Source of the DNA: Streptomyces sp. NBC_00249
GTDB lineage: Bacteria > Actinomycetota > Actinomycetes > Streptomycetales > Streptomycetaceae
Assembly: GCF_026342355.1 (NCBI RefSeq)
Contig: NZ_JAPEMV010000002.1
Location: 992,001 to 1,056,000 of the forward strand
Direction of reading: 5' to 3'
DNA length: 64,000 bases
The notes beneath the pieces are model-generated. The model had not been told where the DNA came from. It ran no database searches and saw only the letters and a list, made by a program, of their open reading frames with translations. Numbering within the stretch: position 1 is the first letter of the stretch; every line of letters starts with the position of its first letter. The position numbers and the translations under genes are program-made. Positions 42,754 to 51,959 of this stretch are shown in pieces.

Positions 42754-44379
42754 TCAGTTCTTGCGCGGCGGGGGCGCCCAGCCGCTGAGCACCGTGTCGA
42801 ACTGCTGGCGGATCCGGCTCCACTCCCCCGCCGGCCCCGACATGTACACCGCGTACTCGGCGCCGTCCGGGCCGATGTACATCTGGTCGATGGCCCGGCG
42901 AGGCCCGGGGTGGGACACCTTCTCCGTCCAGCTGAACTCCCACAGACCGCTCAGGGGGGTGTCCCGGAAGGTGTTCGGGCGCAGGATCTCCCGCTTGTAC
43001 TCCATCCGCTCCTTGACCTGCTTCTCCAGGTCCAGGAGGTGCGCGTACGGGTCCTTGTGGTCCGGGGTCGGGTCGACGGCGATCCGGATCAGGTGCTTGC
43101 CGTTGTCCGGGGTGTAGTCGATCTGGTTGCCGTCCATCTGGCGGTTCCAGCCCTCCGGGACGAACAGCGTGAAGCCCGCCGGGTCCACGACCCGCTTCCA
43201 GCCGGCGGGCACCGCCGTACCGGGCTTGGTGTCGCCGCCCGGGGTCGGCTTGTCGCTGACACCGGCCGGCTTGTCCGCGGAGCCGCCGCCCTCGTCCTTG
43301 CCGTCCAGGTACGTCAGTACGCCGAACACCCCGCCGCCGCCGAGCAGCGCCGCGACGAGCGCCACGGCGGCGGCCCGCTTGAGCCGCCCCGGCGGCCGCC
43401 CGGCCGGGGCCGGCGCGGACTCGGGCAGGGCGGTGGTCGCGCCGGACGCGGGGGCGGGCGCGGGCGTGGGCGTGGGCTCGGGCTCGACGGGGGCCCGCTC
43501 CTCGGCGCTCACCGCGCGCGTGGGCACGTACGCCTGCGCCGCCTTCGGCTCGCGGCCCTCCATCGCCTCGATCAGCATCCGCTCGGCCTCGGCGGCCGAC
43601 GGCCGCTCCGCCGGGTCCTTGCGCAGCAGCGCGGTGATGACCGGTCCGAGGGCGCCGGACTGGCGCGGGACCGGCGGCTCGTCGTTGACGACGGCCTGGA
43701 GGCTGGAGATCGGCGAGGTCCGCCGGAACGGCGAGCGCGCCTCGACGGCCGTGTAGAGGGTGGCGCCGAGCGACCACAGGTCGGAGGAGGGGTCGGGGGC
43801 GCCGCCCGTGACCCGTTCCGGGGCCAGGTAGTCGATGGAGCCGACGAGTTCGCCGGTGCGGGTGATCGACGAGTCGCCCTCGATCGCGGCGATGCCGAAG
43901 TCGGTGAGCAGCACCCGGCCGTCCTTGGCCAGCAGCACGTTGCCCGGCTTCACGTCCCGGTGCAGGACACCGACCGCGTGCGCGGCGCGCAGGGCGCCCA
44001 GGACGTGCAGGCCGATCCGCGCCGCCTCACGGGGCTCGATCCGCCCGGCCGCCTTCGCGGCCTCCGCGAGGGAGGGGCCGTCGATGTACTCCATGACGAT
44101 CCACGGCCGGTCGTCGTGCTCCAGCACGTCGTGGACGGTGACCACCGCGGGATGCTGGATGCGGGCCGCGGCCCGCGCCTCCTTCTGCGTACGGGCGTGC
44201 AGGACGTCCCGGTCGGCCTGGGCGACGTACAACCCCGCCGTCAGCTCCTTGACCGCGACCGTTCTGTGCAGCAGCTCGTCGTGCGCGCGCCACACCTTGC
44301 CCATGCCGCCGCTGCCGATGGGCTCGACGAGCCTGTAACGGCCCGCGAGCACCGCGCCCGCGCCTGTCTGCTGTTCCAC
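42754..44379 (-). CDS. Transmembrane Ser/Thr protein kinase (PASTA-less)
   Basis: 541 residues. The kinase domain (about 13-275) is complete: GSGGMGKVW, AVKEL, VLHRDVKPGNVLL, LTDFGIAAIEG and SIDYLAPERV. A Pro-rich juxtamembrane region, one helix (about 332-358) and an extracytoplasmic domain of about 150 residues (WKRVVDPAGFTLFVPEGW onward) follow. This sensor resembles those of the next two proteins and is not a PASTA domain. GTG 44379. First listed of three tandem kinases on the minus strand; each has its own gap of about 90-115 bp. Confidence 0.93.
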   Translation of the reverse strand: MEQQTGAGAVLAGRYRLVEPIGSGGMGKVWRAHDELLHRTVAVKELTAGLYVAQADRDVLHARTQKEARAAARIQHPAVVTVHDVLEHDDRPWIVMEYIDGPSLAEAAKAAGRIEPREAARIGLHVLGALRAAHAVGVLHRDVKPGNVLLAKDGRVLLTDFGIAAIEGDSSITRTGELVGSIDYLAPERVTGGAPDPSSDLWSLGATLYTAVEARSPFRRTSPISSLQAVVNDEPPVPRQSGALGPVITALLRKDPAERPSAAEAERMLIEAMEGREPKAAQAYVPTRAVSAEERAPVEPEPTPTPAPAPASGATTALPESAPAPAGRPPGRLKRAAAVALVAALLGGGGVFGVLTYLDGKDEGGGSADKPAGVSDKPTPGGDTKPGTAVPAGWKRVVDPAGFTLFVPEGWNRQMDGNQIDYTPDNGKHLIRIAVDPTPDHKDPYAHLLDLEKQVKERMEYKREILRPNTFRDTPLSGLWEFSWTEKVSHPGPRRAIDQMYIGPDGAEYAVYMSGPAGEWSRIRQQFDTVLSGWAPPPRKN

Positions 44380-44493
44380 GAAATCCCGCCGCTCTGTGCA
44401 CTCCCGGTCAGATTACGGAGCCCGCGGCCGAAGCCGGAACCACGCGGGGCCGCAACGACCGCACTGTGACGCAATCGCCGTAATGACTGCCCG

Positions 44494-47229
44494 TCAGCCA
44501 CCCGCCTTGTAACTCGCCGTGGCCTTCTCGAAGACGTCGGTCACCTTGTCCGTCTCGTCCTTCGGGCCGGTCACCATCACCACGTGGTAGGTGCCGCCGA
44601 GCGCCACGACGAAGTTACGGGCGAGGACGCTGCGGCCCGTCGAGTCGATCCACGTGTAGCGGCCGGTGACGCGGAGCTGGCCGGCGACCGTGGTGCTCTT
44701 GACGTCGCCCGACTCGGCCCAGGTCGAGTTGCGCCACGGCGAGAGCTCCGGCTCCTTGTCCTGCTGGTAGCCCTTCGGGTCCGGGTTGCCCTCGACGCGG
44801 TCCCGGCCCGGGACCACGACCAGGGTGAACTGGCCCTGCGTGTAGCGGACCTGGCCCGCCTCGTTGATGCCCCGGCGGTCCCAGCCCTTGGGGACGGCGA
44901 TCGTGAAGTGCTCCGGGTCCCGCTCCAGGGTGTAGCCCTCGGGGGCCGGGCCCGGGACGTCGGTCTGCGGGGCGGGCTTGGACTGCGGGGTGCCGGACGG
45001 GGGCGGGGCCGTGGTCCGGTCGGGGGGCTTCGGGGCCGCGGCGGTCGGCCCGCTCGGGCTCTCCGCGGCCGTGGGCTGCTGGCCCTGGTCCCGGGTGTCG
45101 GCCGCGCGCGGCATGAACAGCACCGCGTACGCCACCGCCGCCGCGAGCACGGCCAGCACCCCGACCAGCAGGGTCCGGCCGAGGGAGCGGGGCTTGCGGG
45201 GCGCGGCCGGGTTGCGGTGCCGGCCGTGCAGGTCGCCGCGGCGGCGTACGACGGGCAGCCGGGCGGGATCGGGCTCCGGCAGCGGGAGCGCCGCGAAGTC
45301 CCCGTCGGGCTCGGGCGCGGAGCGCACCAGCGAACGGAGCCAGCCGCGGAGCTCCTCGAAGTCGGGCCGCTCGGTCGGGTCCTGGCGCAGCAGGGACTCC
45401 ACCACCGGGCGCAGCGGGCCGCACTCCTCGGCGAAGGCGGGGGGCTCGGCGCAGACCATCTCGACGAGCTCCGCCACGCTGTCCTCGGGGTACGGGGCGT
45501 GGCCCTGGACGGCGCGGTAGAGCAGGGCGCCGAGCGCCCACAGGTCGGTGGCCGGGCCGACCGGCGGCGCGAGCTGCCAGTGGCCGTGGACGGGGCCGGC
45601 GGCCTGCTCGGGGGCCCAGCGCTCGGTGACGGCCCCGACGACGGCCATCCGGGTCTGCCGGGCCCGCTCGGCGTCGAGTCCGGTACGGGGGCCACTGCCG
45701 ACGCTCCAGCCGTCGGAGCCCCAGGCGTCGGCGGGCCGGCGGTCGGCGGTCGGGCGGTCGGCGGTCCAGGCGTCGATGGTCCGGCGGTCGGTGGTCCCGC
45801 CGGCGGTGCTTCGGCCGTCCGGCGGGGCCGGGGCTCGGGGCGGGGCGGGAGCCGGGGCCTGCGCGCGGGCCTGCGGCAGGGCGGGGGCCGGGGGCGGGGT
45901 GTGCGGCGGGGGGTCGGCCTGGTGGTAGCCCTGCGGGAGGGCCAGCTGCGCGGGCAGCACGGGGCGGGCCGGCGCGGACGGGGCCGGCTCGGGGCGGGGC
46001 CGCGCGTGCGGATACGGCGGGCCGGGGTGGGGGTCCGGCTCCGGGGCCGGGTCCCCGTGCGGGCCCTGCTGTGCGTGCGGGTCCGGGTCCGGCTGCGGCT
46101 CCCGGTGCTGGTCCGGCTGTCCCTGCGGGTCCGGGTCCCCGTGCGGGTCCTGCTGTGCGTCCGGCTCCGGCTCCGGCTCCGGCTCCGGCTGGGGTTCGGA
46201 CGGGCGGCGGGGGGCGGCCCCGTGCCAGGGCGTGCCGGCGGCGGTGTCCGGTCCGCCGTACGGGAAGGCGTACTCCTGCGGGAGGTTGGCCCCGGTCGGC
46301 GGCAGCTGCGGCACCACCACCGGCCCGCGCTCCTGCGCCACCTTGGCGGTGGCGGCCCTGGTCCCGGCCCGGTACGCGGCGACGGTCCTGGCGCGCGCGG
46401 TGGCCTCCGCCTCGGCCCGGTCCGTCGCGGGCTGCCGGGGCGGCGGGAGTTCGGCCGGCCCGGCGGAGGGCTCGGCGGGGGACTCGGCGGGCTCCGGGAC
46501 GATGTGGTCCGCGTAGCGCGGCCCGGTCGGCCCGGTGTCGTACCCCGGTGTCACGAGCGGCGCGTACACGGGCGCGGGCGTCGGCGCGGGCGCCCGCTCC
46601 CAGCCGAGCGGGGCGGGCTCCGGCTCGGGCTCGCCGGGGTCGTCGAACTGCTGCGGCGGCACGGGGTCGTACCCGCAGAGGGCTTCCTCGGCGGCGCCCG
46701 CGGCCAGCCCGGTCAGGACGACCCGGCCGTCATCGCATATCAACACCGTCCGGACGGTGATGTTCCCGTGTGTCCAGCCGTGCGCGTGCAACACCCGCAG
46801 GGCCGTCAGGACGTCGGAGGCCACCTCCGCCGCCCGGTAGGGGCTCAGCGGTTCGTCGGCGATCAGTGCGGCCAGCGGCCTGGCGGGGACGAGTTCGCTC
46901 ACTATCCACAGTGAACCGCCCTCCGCGAACACGTCGAAGACCTGGTCGAGGCGCGGGTGGTCCGGTACGGACGCGGCGGCCTGCGCGGCCGCGATCGCCC
47001 TGCGCACGGCGGGCAGTTCCGCGGCCGGGCGCCCGGCGCCCGACGCCGCCCCGCGGGTCCCGTCCAGCAGCTCCGCGTCCACGACCTCCGGCAACGGCAC
47101 CTGCCGTACCAGGACTTCCTGCCCGCTGCGGGTGTCGAAGGCCCGGGTCTCGATCAGCTCGTACTCGTCGGACGGGGGCAGCGGCAGACGGTAGCGCTCG
47201 GCCAGGATCCGGCCCGCGTAGTCCTCCAC
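44494..47229 (-). CDS. Transmembrane pseudokinase with a very large activation-segment insertion
   Basis: 911 residues. The N-lobe has VLVRQVPLP where VAIK is expected, so the ATP-binding Lys is Arg. The catalytic loop is GWTHGNITVRTVLI: HRD is HGN (154-156). DFG is replaced by TGL (173-175). About 355 residues rich in Pro/Glu/Asp/Gln are then inserted before the APE-equivalent WAPEQ (about 537), after which a normal C-lobe follows (ATDLWALGALLYRAVQGHAP). A membrane helix (about 685-708) and an extracytoplasmic domain related to those of the flanking kinases end the protein. GTG 47229. Catalysis should be absent; a scaffold role is likely. Confidence 0.9.
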   Translation of the reverse strand: MEDYAGRILAERYRLPLPPSDEYELIETRAFDTRSGQEVLVRQVPLPEVVDAELLDGTRGAASGAGRPAAELPAVRRAIAAAQAAASVPDHPRLDQVFDVFAEGGSLWIVSELVPARPLAALIADEPLSPYRAAEVASDVLTALRVLHAHGWTHGNITVRTVLICDDGRVVLTGLAAGAAEEALCGYDPVPPQQFDDPGEPEPEPAPLGWERAPAPTPAPVYAPLVTPGYDTGPTGPRYADHIVPEPAESPAEPSAGPAELPPPRQPATDRAEAEATARARTVAAYRAGTRAATAKVAQERGPVVVPQLPPTGANLPQEYAFPYGGPDTAAGTPWHGAAPRRPSEPQPEPEPEPEPDAQQDPHGDPDPQGQPDQHREPQPDPDPHAQQGPHGDPAPEPDPHPGPPYPHARPRPEPAPSAPARPVLPAQLALPQGYHQADPPPHTPPPAPALPQARAQAPAPAPPRAPAPPDGRSTAGGTTDRRTIDAWTADRPTADRRPADAWGSDGWSVGSGPRTGLDAERARQTRMAVVGAVTERWAPEQAAGPVHGHWQLAPPVGPATDLWALGALLYRAVQGHAPYPEDSVAELVEMVCAEPPAFAEECGPLRPVVESLLRQDPTERPDFEELRGWLRSLVRSAPEPDGDFAALPLPEPDPARLPVVRRRGDLHGRHRNPAAPRKPRSLGRTLLVGVLAVLAAAVAYAVLFMPRAADTRDQGQQPTAAESPSGPTAAAPKPPDRTTAPPPSGTPQSKPAPQTDVPGPAPEGYTLERDPEHFTIAVPKGWDRRGINEAGQVRYTQGQFTLVVVPGRDRVEGNPDPKGYQQDKEPELSPWRNSTWAESGDVKSTTVAGQLRVTGRYTWIDSTGRSVLARNFVVALGGTYHVVMVTGPKDETDKVTDVFEKATASYKAGG

Positions 47230-47318
47230 ATCGCCTCCCCCGAGTGCGGCGGGCCCCCCATGGCCCCGCTACACGATACGACGCCCGGGGCGCGCGTGCC
47301 CCGGCCTTGGGAGGACCG

Positions 47319-49817
47319 TCAGCCCAACGACTGGAAGGTCTGGAACGCCGTGTTGCGCAGCTGCGTGCATTCGGGGCCGTCCCACTGGTCGGCGGGGCAG
47401 CTGATCATGATCGCGTAACCGTGCTTGGCGTCCGCCTTGAAGCCGCGGTTGAGCACCCGGACCTTGATGCCCTGCTGCTCCCGCTCGAACTCCCAGTCCG
47501 CGACGGTCGGGTAGCCGCGGTAGTCCACCGAGTCGATGCGTATGAGGCGGTAGCCCTTGCTGCTGGCGGCCACGCTCGGCGCGAGTTCGGCCCAGGCGGC
47601 GCGGGCGTCCTCGCCCGGGGTCTCGGTGAAGTCGACCTGGACGCGGGGGAAGCCGTCGTCGCGGGTGTATATCGCGCCGGAGTTCTTGCCGGCGGTGCCC
47701 GTCTGGTGGAAGCCCTCGGGCATCGCCATCGAGAAGCGGTACCGGAGGTCCGTCACCGTGCTGTACCCGGCGGGCAGTGCGCTGCCGGGGCCGCCACCCG
47801 GGCTGGCCCCCTGGCCCTGGCTCTGGCCCTGGGTCTGGCCGCCCTGGGACTGGCCGGGATCGGGGCTCGGGGACGTGCCGCCGCCGGACGCGGACGGGGT
47901 GGGGGTGGCACTGGGCGAGGAACCGGCGCTCGCGGCCGGCGAGTTGCCCGGGGCGACGGCGGAGGGGGAACGCCCTGCGGACGCGGACGGGCCGGGGCCG
48001 CCCTTGCCCTGGTCCTTGCCGCCCTTGTCCTTGTCGTCACCGTTGACCATGTACGCGATCAGCGAGCCGAGCACCGCGAGGGCCACGACCACGCCGGCTA
48101 TCGCGAGCACGATGGTGCGGCGCGGCATCACGTCGGTGAGGGGTGCCACGGGCGCGGAGGGCCGCGCCGGCGGGGCCTCGGCGGAGGACGCGGCCGCGGT
48201 GGCCGCGGCGGCGGCCGCCGCCTTGCGGGCCGACTTCAGGGCGGCGCGGGTCCGCTCGCGCTGTTCGCGCTCGCGCCGCTCGCGTTCCTTCTTCGCCGCC
48301 TTCTCGGCGGCCTTCTCCGCCTCGGCCTCGGCCTTCGTCAGCGAGATGGGCCGGGTCTCCTCCACCGCCGGGACGGGCACGGGGGCGGGCGTCGGCTCGG
48401 GCTCGGGGGCGTTGACCACGGCGGTGAGCATCATCCGGGCGCGGTCGTCGTCGATGCGGTGGGCGGGGTCCTTGACCAGCAGGCCGTAGATGACCTCGGT
48501 CAGCGGTCCGGCGTTCTTCGGCGGGTCCACCGGCTCGGTCATCACCGCGGTGAGGGTGGCGAGCGCGGAACCCTTGTCGTACGGGGGCACCCCTTCGACG
48601 GCGGCGTACAGCAGACCGCCGAGGGACCACATGTCGGCGGGCGGGCCGGGTTTCTGGCCGCGTGCGCGCTCGGGGGAGATGTAGGAGGGGGCGCCGACGA
48701 GCATGCCGGTGGAGGTGATGGAGGGGTCGCCCTCGACCTGCGCGATGCCGAAGTCGGTGAGGACGACGCGGCCGCTGCCGGCGATGAGCACGTTGGACGG
48801 CTTCACGTCGCGGTGCAGGATCCCCTGGCGGTGCGCGGCACGCAGCACGTCGAGCACGGCGAGGCCGACCTCGGCGGCGCGGCGCGGGGTGAGCGGGCCG
48901 TTCTCCCGGACGAACTCGGCGAGCGAGGGGCCCTCGATGAGCTCCATGACGATCCACGGCCGGGCGTCCTCGTCGACCACGTCGAAGACGGTGACGGCAC
49001 CTTCGCTGCGGATCCGTGCGATGGCCTTGGCCTCGCGGAGGGTACGGGTGATCAGTCGGCGCTTCTCGTCCTCGTCGACGCCGCTACCGAAGCGGAGTTC
49101 CTTGACGGCGACCGTCCGGCCGAGGACCTCGTCCTCGGCGCGCCACACGGTGCCCATGCCGCCCTTGCCGAGCACGGCCCCGAGCCGGTACCGCCCGGCG
49201 AGCAGCCGCCCGGTCTCCTTGCCGTCCACGCCCTTCCGCTTCGCGGCGGGCTTCGCGTCCTCAGGCGCCGCCTCCGCCGGTACGGCCTTACCGGCCCCGG
49301 CCGCAGGCTTCGACCCCGCCGGGTCCTGCGCGGCAGACGCACGGTCAGCAGGCACGGCCTTCGCCGCAGCAGACTTCGAACCGTCGGCAGGCTCCGCGTC
49401 CTCAGGCTCCACCGCGGCCTCGGCGGCAGCGGGCACAGCCTTGGCCCCTGCGGGCTTCGCTCCGTCAGCAGTCGCCGCCGTGGCGCCCCGCTTGGACGCG
49501 GGCTCGGACTTGCCGCCCCGGGATGCGGGCTTCGGGTCCGCAGCCGAGGGATCGGACTCCTCCGCGGCCGCCGGCTTCGTGTCCTCGGGGACAACGGCCT
49601 CGGCGGGCGCGGCCCGCTCCGTGCCCGGCCCGGGTTCCGCCTGCGGCGCCGCAGGCGAACCGGCAGGCGACCCGGCGGCCCGAGACTTCGGTACGGGCAT
49701 AGCCTCGGCGGTGAGTTCCGCCTCCGGCGACCCCGCCGGGGACGCGGTGGTGCCCGCGCCCTCCGGCTTCGCCGCAGGCGCCCCCGCAGGGGACTCCGTG
49801 TGCTCCGGCTTCGACAT
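47319..49817 (-). CDS. Transmembrane Ser/Thr protein kinase with disordered N-terminal extension
   Basis: 832 residues. About 200 Ala/Pro/Glu/Lys-rich residues precede an intact kinase domain (about 205-470): GKGGMGTVW, AVKELRFG, LHRDVKPSNVLIA, LTDFGIAQVEG and PSYISPERAR. A coiled-coil Glu/Lys/Arg segment, one membrane helix (about 566-592) and an extracytoplasmic domain (GYSTVTDLRYRFSMAMPEGF onward) follow. ATG 49817 has a GAGGGG site 7 nt upstream, so I prefer it to GTG 49913, whose GGAG abuts the start. An unusual feature is the disordered segment before, rather than after, the kinase. Confidence 0.93.
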   Translation of the reverse strand: MSKPEHTESPAGAPAAKPEGAGTTASPAGSPEAELTAEAMPVPKSRAAGSPAGSPAAPQAEPGPGTERAAPAEAVVPEDTKPAAAEESDPSAADPKPASRGGKSEPASKRGATAATADGAKPAGAKAVPAAAEAAVEPEDAEPADGSKSAAAKAVPADRASAAQDPAGSKPAAGAGKAVPAEAAPEDAKPAAKRKGVDGKETGRLLAGRYRLGAVLGKGGMGTVWRAEDEVLGRTVAVKELRFGSGVDEDEKRRLITRTLREAKAIARIRSEGAVTVFDVVDEDARPWIVMELIEGPSLAEFVRENGPLTPRRAAEVGLAVLDVLRAAHRQGILHRDVKPSNVLIAGSGRVVLTDFGIAQVEGDPSITSTGMLVGAPSYISPERARGQKPGPPADMWSLGGLLYAAVEGVPPYDKGSALATLTAVMTEPVDPPKNAGPLTEVIYGLLVKDPAHRIDDDRARMMLTAVVNAPEPEPTPAPVPVPAVEETRPISLTKAEAEAEKAAEKAAKKERERREREQRERTRAALKSARKAAAAAAATAAASSAEAPPARPSAPVAPLTDVMPRRTIVLAIAGVVVALAVLGSLIAYMVNGDDKDKGGKDQGKGGPGPSASAGRSPSAVAPGNSPAASAGSSPSATPTPSASGGGTSPSPDPGQSQGGQTQGQSQGQGASPGGGPGSALPAGYSTVTDLRYRFSMAMPEGFHQTGTAGKNSGAIYTRDDGFPRVQVDFTETPGEDARAAWAELAPSVAASSKGYRLIRIDSVDYRGYPTVADWEFEREQQGIKVRVLNRGFKADAKHGYAIMISCPADQWDGPECTQLRNTAFQTFQSLG

Positions 49818-49967
49818 GCGTCCCCTCTGCGATCGTGCAGCCTGCCCCGGCTGCCCCGGCAGCCGCCGGGGGGCACGGTAACCCACCCCGGCAGAAACCT
49901 CATTGTTGCTCACTCCGCATCGGACGGAAGCCCCGGGTCCGACGGTTCCCCCTTCCGCATTGCGGAG

Positions 49968-51674
49968 TTACAACGGGACGATGTCGGGGGCCCCGAGCCG
50001 CGCCGCGTCCGCCGTCTGGTCGTCCGGCTGGCGTTGGGACTCGCGTTCGGCCTGGACCCGCTTCTCGTAGTGCTCGACCTCCTTCTCGATCTGCTGCTTG
50101 TCCCACCCCAGCACCGGAGCCATCAGTTCCGCGCATTCCCGCGCCGACCGCGTCCCCCGGTCGAAGGTCTCGATGGAGATCCGGGTCCGCCGCGTCAGCA
50201 CGTCGTCGAGGTGTCGCGCCCCCTCGTGCGAGGCGGCGTAGACGATCTCGGCGCGCAGGTAGTCGTCCGCACCGGACAGCGGCTCCCCCAGCCCCGGATC
50301 GGCCGCGATCAGGTCGAGCAGCTCCTCCGTCAGCGATCCGAACCGGTTCAACAGGTGCTCCACCCGCACCACATGGAGGCCGCTGCGGGCGGCGATCCGG
50401 GCCCGGCCGTTCCACAGGGCCCGGTATCCCTCCGCGCCCACCAGCGGGACGTCCTCCGTCACGCACGCCGCGACCCGCTGGTCCAGCCCGTGCACCGCCT
50501 CGTCGACCGCGTCCTTGGCCATGACCCGGTACGTCGTGTACTTGCCGCCCGCCACGACCACCAGCCCCGGCACCGGGTGGGCCACGGTGTGCTCGCGCGA
50601 GAGCTTGCTCGTCGCGTCCGACTCCCCGGCCAGCAGCGGCCGCAGGCCCGCGTAGACGCCTTGGACGTCGTCGCGCGTCAGCGGTACGGCCAGTACCGAG
50701 TTCACGTGTTCGAGCAGGTAGTCGATGTCGGCGCTGGAGGCCGCCGGGTGCGCCTTGTCGAGGTCCCAGTCGGTGTCGGTGGTCCCGACGATCCAGTGCC
50801 GGCCCCACGGGATCACGAACAGCACGGACTTCTCGGTGCGCAGGATCAGCCCGGTGCTGGAGTGGATCCGGTCCTTGGGGACGACCAGGTGGATGCCCTT
50901 GGAGGCCCGTACGTGGAACTGTCCGCGCTCCCCGATCAGGGCCTGGGTGTCGTCCGTCCACACCCCCGTCGCGTTCACGACCTGCTTCGCGCGGATCTCG
51001 TACTCGCCCCCGCCCTCCACGTCGCGCACGCGCGCGCCGACCACCCGCTCGCCCTCGCGCAGGAAGCCGACCACCCTCGCCCGGTTGGCGCAGTGCGCCC
51101 CGTACGCGGAGGCCGTGCGCACCAGGGTGGCGACGTAACGGGCGTCGTCCATCTGGGCGTCGTAGTACTGCAGGGCGCCGACCAGCGCGTCCTTGCGCAG
51201 CGCCGGGGCGATCCGCAGGGCCCGTTTGCGCGAGAGGTGCCGGTGGGTGGGCAGGCCGCGCCCGTGGCCGCTGGAGACGGACATCGCGTCGTACAGGGCC
51301 ACGCCCGAGCCGGCGTAGAACCGCTCCCAGCCCTTGTGCTGGAGCGGGTACAGGAAGGGCACCGGCTTCACGAGGTGGGGTGCGAGCCGCTCCAGGAGCA
51401 GTCCGCGCTCCTTGAGCGCCTCCCGTACGAGGGCGAAGTCGAGCATTTCCAGGTACCGCAGGCCGCCGTGGATGAGCTTGCTGGAGCGGCTGGAGGTTCC
51501 CGACGCCCAGTCACGCGCCTCGACCAGGCCGGTCGACAGGCCTCTGGTCACGGCGTCGAGGGCGGTCCCCGCGCCGACCACGCCGGCGCCGACGACCAGC
51601 ACGTCCAGTTCCCGTTCGGCCATCCGGGCGAGGGCCTCGGCCCGTTGCGCCGGTCCCAGTGTCGCTGTCCTCAC
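49968..51674 (-). CDS. glpD: Glycerol-3-phosphate dehydrogenase, FAD-dependent
   Basis: 568 residues. Membrane-associated flavoenzyme that oxidises glycerol-3-phosphate to DHAP and feeds electrons to menaquinone. The FAD motif is VLVVGAGVVGAGTALDA, followed by SGTSSRSSKLIHGGLRYLE (the GlpD signature), VVNATGVWTDD, and TTDTDWDLD. The C-terminal domain is the DAO_C type. GTG 51674 has a GGGAGG site 7 nt upstream. No glpF or glpK is adjacent; the neighbours are a kinase (left) and a divergent nucleotide-sugar enzyme (right). Confidence 0.96.
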   Translation of the reverse strand: MRTATLGPAQRAEALARMAERELDVLVVGAGVVGAGTALDAVTRGLSTGLVEARDWASGTSSRSSKLIHGGLRYLEMLDFALVREALKERGLLLERLAPHLVKPVPFLYPLQHKGWERFYAGSGVALYDAMSVSSGHGRGLPTHRHLSRKRALRIAPALRKDALVGALQYYDAQMDDARYVATLVRTASAYGAHCANRARVVGFLREGERVVGARVRDVEGGGEYEIRAKQVVNATGVWTDDTQALIGERGQFHVRASKGIHLVVPKDRIHSSTGLILRTEKSVLFVIPWGRHWIVGTTDTDWDLDKAHPAASSADIDYLLEHVNSVLAVPLTRDDVQGVYAGLRPLLAGESDATSKLSREHTVAHPVPGLVVVAGGKYTTYRVMAKDAVDEAVHGLDQRVAACVTEDVPLVGAEGYRALWNGRARIAARSGLHVVRVEHLLNRFGSLTEELLDLIAADPGLGEPLSGADDYLRAEIVYAASHEGARHLDDVLTRRTRISIETFDRGTRSARECAELMAPVLGWDKQQIEKEVEHYEKRVQAERESQRQPDDQTADAARLGAPDIVPL

Positions 51675-51959
51675 GGCTGCCTCCCGTTGGTGCGGGCCGA
51701 ACCCGCTCGATGCGGGTGATCGGTGATCCCGCTCACATCTCCCGTTTCATGATTCTGACCGGCCGCACCGACATGGGCCACCGCCTGTGGACAACACAAC
51801 GGTAGCCACCACCCCACAATGCGACATATCTGTCATATATACGCCTAGTCTGACATTGCGCCAGCTCCGACCGGACCCCGGACACCCCTCCGGACCCCCG
51901 GTCCACGGCACCTGCGCGCACCGCCCCCTCATGTCAGGGAAGGGAAGGGACGGCCCCCC
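51675..51959. promoter_or_regulatory. Divergent promoter region between glpD and the sugar-nucleotide dehydrogenase gene
   Basis: 285 bp with a strikingly AT-rich island at 51818-51852 (CATATCTGTCATATATAC). A likely -10 for the plus strand is TAGTCT (51846-51851), and one for glpD is TACCGT (51804-51799). Inverted pieces such as GACA/TGTC recur. It may hold a regulator site, which I cannot name. Confidence 0.5.

Noticed and set aside
44494..47229. Possibility that the middle kinase is a broken gene
   Set aside because: The frame is continuous for 911 codons with normal GC3, an intact membrane helix and sensor domain. This points to a maintained pseudokinase rather than a decaying gene.
46770..51719. 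An uninterrupted plus-strand frame of about 1650 codons opposite the kinase and glpD genes
   Set aside because: Its product is Arg/Gly/Ala/Pro-dominated low-complexity sequence without domains, and the minus strand encodes three clear kinases and GlpD. It is the usual high-GC antisense shadow.
51830..51851. CTGTCATAT...TAGTCT as a third damage-type promoter
   Set aside because: The spacing is one base short (7 instead of 8) and the right part of the 9-mer does not match GTG.
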